Positions 50,484 to 55,011 of a stretch of DNA of 55,011 nt are shown here, piece after piece. Source of the DNA: Gemmiger sp. An194. Lineage in GTDB: Bacteria; Bacillota; Clostridia; Oscillospirales; Ruminococcaceae. The stretch is from positions 1 through 55,011 of the forward strand of contig NZ_NFKA01000022.1 of assembly GCF_002160145.1 (NCBI RefSeq), written 5' to 3'. The translations under genes and the position numbers were made by a program. The notes under the pieces were generated by a model that was not told the DNA's origin, did not search any database, and saw nothing but the letters and a program-made list of their open reading frames with translations. Every line of letters begins with the position of its first letter. Position 1 is the stretch's first letter.

Positions 50484-50951
50484 TCAGAACGCTCCCGCGG
50501 TCCAGCCCTGGCCGGCGGTGGCGGCGCTCACCGGCTGCTCCGGCTCCAGGAACTTTTTGATGTCGTTGGACTGGCCTTCGGTGCCGTCGTCCTTCTTATA
50601 GGTGCGCACCGCGATGTGGCAGCGGCCGGTCTTGCCCACGATGCCGGGCCAGTTCATGCGCAGCTGCTCGCCGTGCTTGCGCATGCCCAGCGCCGTGAAA
50701 AAGGCGCACAGCAGACCCTCGCACTTGGAGTGGAGAAAGAGGTTGTGGTCCATATTGACCACGCCGCTGGGGCCCTGCACAGCCAGCGTGACCACTGCCT
50801 TATTGCAGGGCGGCAGCTTGGCTGAGCCGGGGTGGCGGCCCCGGGTAAAATTGACCACCGTGAAGGAATAATCCCCCTCGGGCAGCAGCTCCCACGCGCC
50901 GCCGTCGTTCTCGATAACGTCTTCCCAGCCGAATTCACGTTCATTTGCCAT
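50484..50951 (-). CDS. DUF669 protein (putative ssDNA-binding protein)
   Basis: A 155-residue protein with the DUF669 pattern (NDGGAWELLPEGDYSFTVVN, then NMDHNLFLHSKCEGLLCAFF and the C-terminal KKFLEPEQPV). Related phage proteins are thought to bind single-stranded DNA for recombination with Sak4 and the helicase. GGAGGAAACC lies upstream of ATG at 50951. A 164-base repeat-rich spacer separates it from the Sak4 gene. Confidence 0.75.
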   Translation of the reverse strand: MANEREFGWEDVIENDGGAWELLPEGDYSFTVVNFTRGRHPGSAKLPPCNKAVVTLAVQGPSGVVNMDHNLFLHSKCEGLLCAFFTALGMRKHGEQLRMNWPGIVGKTGRCHIAVRTYKKDDGTEGQSNDIKKFLEPEQPVSAATAGQGWTAGAF

Positions 50952-51115
50952 TGTGGTTTCCTCCTTGATTGCTTGATTGCTTGCTTGTTTGATCGCTTAT
51001 CACTTGTTTAATCGCTTGTTGCAACAGGTGCGGCGATGCTTTTGGTTGTTATAACGGTTAACTTTTGGATTGACTTGGGGATTGACTTTGGATTGATTTT
51101 AAGCAAGCGCCTTGC
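50952..51115. repeat. Repeat-rich intergenic region upstream of the DUF669 gene
   Basis: Three near-identical units lie at 51063-51074, 51075-51086 and 51087-51097 (TTTTGGATTGAC and variants). Further left are two TTGATTGC copies (50965-50980) and an imperfect 19-bp direct repeat (TTGTTTGATCGCTTATCAC / TTGTTTAATCGCTTGTTGC). The AT-rich, iteron-like layout would fit a replication origin or repressor-binding region. Confidence 0.5.
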
Positions 51116-52303
51116 TTAAAACGGCACGTCCCGGTTCTTCACCACCGCATCGAACACGCTGGACCAGGCGCCCACCAGAACCCCCTGGATAAAGCCCGGG
51201 TCATACACATGGATGGGGGTATCCGCCGGATAATAGCCCTTGGCACCCACCACCGCCTGGATCTCGTCCGGGTCCACCTGGTTCTGGGCCATCAGCTGAG
51301 CCAGCGCCTTGGGGATGCCCTCCTCTTCCAGCTGGACCTGCCGCTGCTGCTGCCAGTCTGCATCCTTGCGCAGGCCGTCGGTCTGGCTCTGGGGCGGGGT
51401 ATGCCGGGGCAAATCGTCCTCCACCATGATCGGCGGCTGGGCGGCGGGCGGAGTCAATTCCATCTGGCTGGGGGCGGAGTCCGGCTGCGGGGCGGGCGGG
51501 GTATTCGCTGCCCCGGCCGGCTGTGCTGCCGGAGTGACCCCTGCGGCGGCTGCGGTGGCAAAGGGCACCGCCCCATCGAAGATATGGGCGATGGCGGAAT
51601 AGTCAAAGGGCAGCTCATCGGCCAGGCCGTGCCGGTTCTTGGCGTCCCAGCAGGGGTGGTGGGTGGTATACATCACCCGGGCACCGCCCTGGGCCTTGCG
51701 CTTCTGGCCCTTGTCGTCCACCGCCACCGAATAGGTCTTATAATTGGCGAAGAGAACCAGATCCGCCCATTCCTTGACCAGGGCGGAGAGGCTTTTTTCC
51801 TCCTTGCCTGCCAGCTTCAGCTCCCAGCGGTCGTAGGCGCCCATCTCGTCCGGCTGCTCGAACTTGCGGATCTTGGCATGGGCGGTGAGCACCACATGAA
51901 CGCCCCGATCCGCCACCTCCTGCAGCAGATTCAACAGGCGGCCGAACTCCTCGGCCACATACACATAGCCCTTGCCGTAGCCGAAGTCCTCGATGCCCTT
52001 TTTATCCGCCTTTTCGCAGATATGCCGGGTGCAGAGCTGGGCCGCCCAGTCGGCGGTGTCCAGCACCAGAGTGCGGCAGAGTGAGGGGGTATCCCGGACA
52101 TACCGGACCTCGTCCATGAGCATGGACCAGCTGGCCGGGGCCGGGAGACGGTCCACGTTCATACCGGCGGTGCTGCCCTCGGTGTCGATGAAGAGCGCGC
52201 CGGGGAACCGGGCCGCCATGGTGCTTTTGCCGATGCCCTCAGGGCCGTAGATGACCGCCTTCTGGGCCTTTTTCTGCACACCGCTCGTGATGGGAAATGC
52301 CAT
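51116..52303 (-). CDS. Sak4-like RecA-fold ATPase (AAA_24)
   Basis: A 395-residue protein. The first 230 residues are a RecA-like core with Walker A GPEGIGKST (20-28) and a Walker B-like RTLVLDTADW (about 80). The Ala/Pro-rich linker (about 250-310) joins it to a C-terminal helical domain ending in SVFDAVVKNRDVPF. Phage Sak4 proteins promote strand annealing with a partner ssDNA-binding protein. The start overlaps the SMC-like gene stop by one base (TAATG). Confidence 0.8.
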   Translation of the reverse strand: MAFPITSGVQKKAQKAVIYGPEGIGKSTMAARFPGALFIDTEGSTAGMNVDRLPAPASWSMLMDEVRYVRDTPSLCRTLVLDTADWAAQLCTRHICEKADKKGIEDFGYGKGYVYVAEEFGRLLNLLQEVADRGVHVVLTAHAKIRKFEQPDEMGAYDRWELKLAGKEEKSLSALVKEWADLVLFANYKTYSVAVDDKGQKRKAQGGARVMYTTHHPCWDAKNRHGLADELPFDYSAIAHIFDGAVPFATAAAAGVTPAAQPAGAANTPPAPQPDSAPSQMELTPPAAQPPIMVEDDLPRHTPPQSQTDGLRKDADWQQQRQVQLEEEGIPKALAQLMAQNQVDPDEIQAVVGAKGYYPADTPIHVYDPGFIQGVLVGAWSSVFDAVVKNRDVPF

Positions 52304-53691
52304 TAAAATTCACCTGCTTTCCATTGTTTGGGGGATTCCTGTGTGGGAGTGCTTGCGGGTTGGGGTTCGGCCTGGGCTGCTGCGCTTCCCGCGCTCGCAT
52401 ACCCGTCCTCGCCGGGCAAGATTCGGCCCGGCGTCTGCTGCGCATATCCGTCCTCGATAATGATCTGGCACTCGCTGCCGGTGGAGACCCGGGTGGCGAT
52501 GGCCTGCAGGCCTTCCTGCTCCAGCCAGGCGCCGAAGCTGCGCATGGTGTCCAGATCCATCTGCTCCAGCTTGTCCAGCAGCACGAAGCCGCACTCCGGG
52601 TTCAGCCGCCGCACGATGGCCGTGGCCACCATCAGCTGCTCGGAGCCGGACATATTGTCCCACTGCTGGCCCTTGTAGGTCAGCTCGCCGTCCTGCACCG
52701 AAAGGCCCGGCAGCGGCAGGTCCGCCCCTTCCAGCAGGGCCAGCTTCTCGGCCCGGGTCTCGTCGATCTGGGCGGTGAGCGCCGCATACTGGCGGGCATA
52801 CTCCGCGGATTCCTCCTCCGCCCGCTCCCGGTCCAGATTCGCCCGCACCTTCATGTTCACCAGCTCGATGCTGCGGATGTTCTCCTCCAGCTCGGCGGTG
52901 GATTCGTCCTGAAGCTGGAGGACCGTTTTGCGGGCGGTCTCCTCCTGGCTGGCCGCCGTGTTGTACTGCTCCAGCAGCTCCTCCCGCTGCTTTTTCAGCA
53001 TCTCGATGCGCTCGTCCAGCCGCTCCAGCTCATCCCTGTACCGGTGCTTGGCATGGGTGATCTCGGCCAACTGGTCCCGCTTGCGCTGGTTTTCCCCGTT
53101 TCGGGCAAGGATCTCCTGCTGCTGGGCGATCAGCTCGGAGGCGCTGATCGGCTCGGCGGGCACTCCCTCCCAGCTGGGCAGCTCCTGGGCGTATTTCTTC
53201 TTCTGGTCGGCGATCTGCCCGATGGCATGGCGCCGGTTGTACAGCTCGGTCTCCTTGCGCTCCAGCGCCATGAGCTGGTCGCCCACCCCGATGATCTGCA
53301 GCAGAGTGCGGGCCTTCTCCTTGCCGCTGGCCTCCATGAACTTGGGCAGGTCCAGGGCCAGCTCCTCCACAAAGGCGTCCAGCAGCTTCTGGCCCGCCTT
53401 GTTGCCCATGGGGTCGGTGACCTTCAGACTTGAATTCTTGCCGCTGCGTTCCACCACGATGCCGTTGGAGAGGGTGACCTTCAGTCGGGGCGGGATGGCG
53501 CTGCCCTGTCGCTGGGCCGCGCTGGGACGGTATCGCTCGCCGCCCAGTGCCCAGGCGATGGCGTCCAGCACACTGGTCTTGCCCTGGTTGTTCCGCCCGC
53601 CCACCACGGTGAGGCCGGTGGCGGTGGGCTCGATCTTCACGGCGCGGATACGCTTGACATTCTCTGCCTCAAGACTGTTGATCCGGATCAT
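52303..53691 (-). CDS. SMC/RecF-like ATPase (AAA_23)
   Basis: A 462-residue ABC-type ATPase of the SMC/Rad50 class. Walker A is GGRNNQGKTS (31-40), a long coiled coil occupies about 150-310, and the signature MSGSEQLMVA plus Walker B ECGFVLLDKLEQMD lie at about 345-375. The C terminus (about 420-462) is low-complexity. It probably works as a DNA-end processing or bridging ATPase in phage recombination. It overlaps the next gene upstream by 23 bases. Confidence 0.83.
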   Translation of the reverse strand: MIRINSLEAENVKRIRAVKIEPTATGLTVVGGRNNQGKTSVLDAIAWALGGERYRPSAAQRQGSAIPPRLKVTLSNGIVVERSGKNSSLKVTDPMGNKAGQKLLDAFVEELALDLPKFMEASGKEKARTLLQIIGVGDQLMALERKETELYNRRHAIGQIADQKKKYAQELPSWEGVPAEPISASELIAQQQEILARNGENQRKRDQLAEITHAKHRYRDELERLDERIEMLKKQREELLEQYNTAASQEETARKTVLQLQDESTAELEENIRSIELVNMKVRANLDRERAEEESAEYARQYAALTAQIDETRAEKLALLEGADLPLPGLSVQDGELTYKGQQWDNMSGSEQLMVATAIVRRLNPECGFVLLDKLEQMDLDTMRSFGAWLEQEGLQAIATRVSTGSECQIIIEDGYAQQTPGRILPGEDGYASAGSAAAQAEPQPASTPTQESPKQWKAGEF

Positions 53692-54040
53692 GCTGATTCT
53701 CTCCTTTCATCTGCAGGCGGCGCGCCACCATGGTGAGAAATTCCGAATTGGTGGGCTTATCCTTCCGGGAATCCACCGTATAGCCGAAGTAGCGGTTCAG
53801 GTATTCCACATTGCCCCGAGTGAAGGCATTCGCGATCGCATGCCGGATGGCCCGCTCCACGTTGTTGGCGGTGACACCATAGATTTTTGCCACCATAGGG
53901 TACAGCTCTTTGGTGATGGCATACCGGTGGCCCGGCTGCCGCAGAATCCAGTCCAGCGCTGTCTCAATGTAATACCGGCCCTGCACGTTTGTGGGGACGC
54001 CGATCCGGTTCAGCTCCTCAAAAATCCGTTCTTGCGTCAT
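53669..54040 (-). CDS. Stand-alone Spo0A C-terminal DNA-binding domain protein
   Basis: A 123-residue protein that matches the Spo0A effector domain (sigma-A-contacting helix-turn-helix): ALDWILRQPGHRYAITKELY, then VTANNVERAIRHAIANAFTR and YFGYTVDSRKDKPTNSEFLT. The receiver domain is missing, so binding would be independent of phosphorylation. It may bind 0A boxes (TGTCGAA-like) of host or phage genes. It overlaps the SMC-like gene and the DUF3846 gene, so it is expressed early. The link to sporulation is an inference. Confidence 0.85.
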   Translation of the reverse strand: MTQERIFEELNRIGVPTNVQGRYYIETALDWILRQPGHRYAITKELYPMVAKIYGVTANNVERAIRHAIANAFTRGNVEYLNRYFGYTVDSRKDKPTNSEFLTMVARRLQMKGENQHDPDQQS

Positions 54041-54366
54041 GCGCTCATCTCCTCCTTCAGGGGCTGGTACAGCCCTTCGATGCGGGACAGGTCGCCTTCC
54101 TGCACACCTGCGCCCAGCTGGTTATAATCCCGGCGAAGCACACAGACCGTGCCGTACAGAACGCACCCCAGATAGGGGATGCGGCAGTTCACCGGCAGGC
54201 CCTGCTCCGCTCCGTTTGCCCGGCAGACCGCCATGAAACGGCCGCAGGGGTCCATGTTCCAGACCTCGATGCCGCCGCCCAGCGCCTCGCTCAGCGCCCG
54301 GACACTGATCTCCTCCACGCTGGCCAGCTGCGGAGTGCAGCCGGGTTCGATCTTGATCACATTCAT
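54037..54366 (-). CDS. DUF3846 protein, copy 1
   Basis: A 109-residue protein with the DUF3846 pattern (SVRALSEALGGGIEVWNMDP, then NCRIPYLGCVLYGTVCVLRR). The function of the family is unknown. It overlaps the Spo0A-like gene by 4 bases (ATGA). It is similar in layout to the next gene upstream, so the pair is a likely tandem duplication. Confidence 0.75.
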   Translation of the reverse strand: MNVIKIEPGCTPQLASVEEISVRALSEALGGGIEVWNMDPCGRFMAVCRANGAEQGLPVNCRIPYLGCVLYGTVCVLRRDYNQLGAGVQEGDLSRIEGLYQPLKEEMSA

Positions 54367-54387
54367 CTTGTATTCCTCCCTGTATGT

Positions 54388-54690
54388 TCACGGTTGTTCG
54401 CCAGCGCCCAGCTGGGAGAGGAGCAGCTGCTGGGCCGTGTGGCTCAGGCTGCAGAACTCCTCCCCGGACCGGCCGACGATCAGGATGGTTCCCACGAAGG
54501 GGATGCCCAGAAAGCTGCAGTTCGGTGCAAGGCCCATCAGCAGGCCCTCTTCGTTGCAGATGACCAGGGCATCCTCACAGAAGCTCACCGTTTCGATGTA
54601 GCCGCCCACCGCCTGCTGCAGCGCCTTGAGTGTGTTCGGGATCTCCACCAATCGGGGCGGTTTTCCCGGGTCCTTACGAATTACCTGCAT
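54388..54690 (-). CDS. DUF3846 protein, copy 2
   Basis: A 100-residue protein (MQVIRKDPGKPPRLVEIPNT, ETVSFCEDALVICNEEGLLM, NCSFLGIPFVGTILIVGRSG) with the same plan as copy 1. ATG at 54690 follows AAAGGGAGGGC. It overlaps the end of the upstream gene by 17 bases. Confidence 0.75.
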   Translation of the reverse strand: MQVIRKDPGKPPRLVEIPNTLKALQQAVGGYIETVSFCEDALVICNEEGLLMGLAPNCSFLGIPFVGTILIVGRSGEEFCSLSHTAQQLLLSQLGAGEQP

Positions 54691-55011
54691 GGCTGCCCTC
54701 CCTTTCTGCGGCGCAAAGGCCCGCTTCCAGTCCGTTTGCAAAGCCCACGGCCGCGGTCAGCAGCCGTTCCAGCGCCTGCTCGTCCTCGCTGGCCAGAAGC
54801 TTCGTGCCCCGGTAGGCCTCCAGAAAACGCCGCAGGCCTGCGGCACCGTCCTTCGCGCTTTGCAGCATCCGGCGGTAATGGGCCGGGAGCGGCTGCGGGG
54901 CAGTGGCGGCGGGCGGTTCTTCTCGGGGCGCTTCGGGCGGCGGGGCTGCAACGCCGAATTCCGCCTGCTTTTTGCGGGCCTTATTGACCCAGGCATTCAC
55001 ATTGCCGTAGG
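54674..55011 (-). CDS. Hypothetical phage protein, N terminus outside the window
   Basis: The frame is open from the right edge (55011) to the stop at 54674. The visible part (about 111 residues) has a basic helix (NAWVNKARKKQAEFG), a Pro/Ala/Glu linker and a helical end (LLTAAVGFANGLEAG). A GTG at 55000 has no ribosome binding site, so the gene probably starts further right. No family is recognised. Confidence 0.5.
   Translation of the reverse strand, partial: YGNVNAWVNKARKKQAEFGVAAPPPEAPREEPPAATAPQPLPAHYRRMLQSAKDGAAGLRRFLEAYRGTKLLASEDEQALERLLTAAVGFANGLEAGLCAAEREGSHAGNS

Larger units (their letters stand above)
18589..55011. mobile_element. Prophage integrated at tRNA-Thr (left part; right end outside the window)
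   Basis: The left boundary is the 49-nt tRNA-Thr 3' fragment. From there to the right edge, apart from the KAP/J-domain cargo, the recognised genes are phage genes: terminases, capsid, portal, tail, lysis, recombination and replication proteins. The intact tRNA gene, integrase and lysogeny genes are expected to the right. Late genes are rightward and early genes leftward, meeting at a terminator near 44.4 kb. Confidence 0.9.

Overview
The window looks like a chromosome segment of a GC-rich, spore-forming Firmicute of the Oscillospiraceae/Ruminococcaceae type (Gemmiger, Subdoligranulum or Faecalibacterium relatives). The evidence is the phoH-ybeY-dgkA-era-recO order beside the sporulation genes yqfC, yqfD and ylbJ, strong GGAGG ribosome binding sites, and GC-biased codons. 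The genus is an inference from style, not from a marker gene. No rRNA gene, intact tRNA or CRISPR array is visible.

Host part (1-18.59 kb). The window opens in the 3' end of a GltA-like oxidoreductase gene. A trehalose locus follows: treR faces away from treP (a PTS EIIBCA) and treC (trehalose-6-phosphate hydrolase), and two copies of a 16-bp palindrome sit at the two promoters. Next come an XRE regulator, a c-di-GMP phosphodiesterase of the EAL type, and a leftward housekeeping cluster (yqfC-yqfD, then phoH-ybeY-dgkA-era-recO-mutS2). Divergent from yqfC is ylbJ. Small regulator and enzyme genes (AraC, GNAT, DUF3795, a DHFR-like reductase) fill the space up to a tRNA-Thr remnant.

Prophage (18.59 kb to beyond the right edge). 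A 49-nt 3' fragment of tRNA-Thr(CGT), followed by its terminator, marks the left attachment site. Inside it lie one membrane protein gene, a leftward cluster of very small genes, and a ribbon-helix-helix regulator gene. Four 12-bp palindromes cover the divergent promoters between the regulator and the small genes. The late module runs rightward: small terminase, a 1-kb stretch without a convincing gene, large terminase, scaffold, decoration protein, major capsid, portal, connector, nozzle-like protein, three collagen-like fibre genes, GH25 endolysin, XhlA-like protein, holin, a coiled-coil protein and a 1644-residue polyvalent virion protein. There is no tape-measure or tail-tube gene, so the particle is probably podovirus-like.

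The late module ends at a strong terminator. Beyond it is an AT-richer divergent pair, a KAP-family P-loop NTPase and a membrane-anchored J-domain protein. This pair is a candidate undescribed two-gene system carried as prophage cargo. From 44.4 kb to the right edge a tightly overlapping leftward early operon carries nucleases, a primase-helicase, an SF2 helicase, a Sak4-like ATPase, an SMC-like ATPase, a stand-alone Spo0A-type DNA-binding domain, two DUF3846 proteins and an ArpU-like regulator. Integrase, the lysogeny genes and the intact tRNA-Thr are expected to the right of the window.
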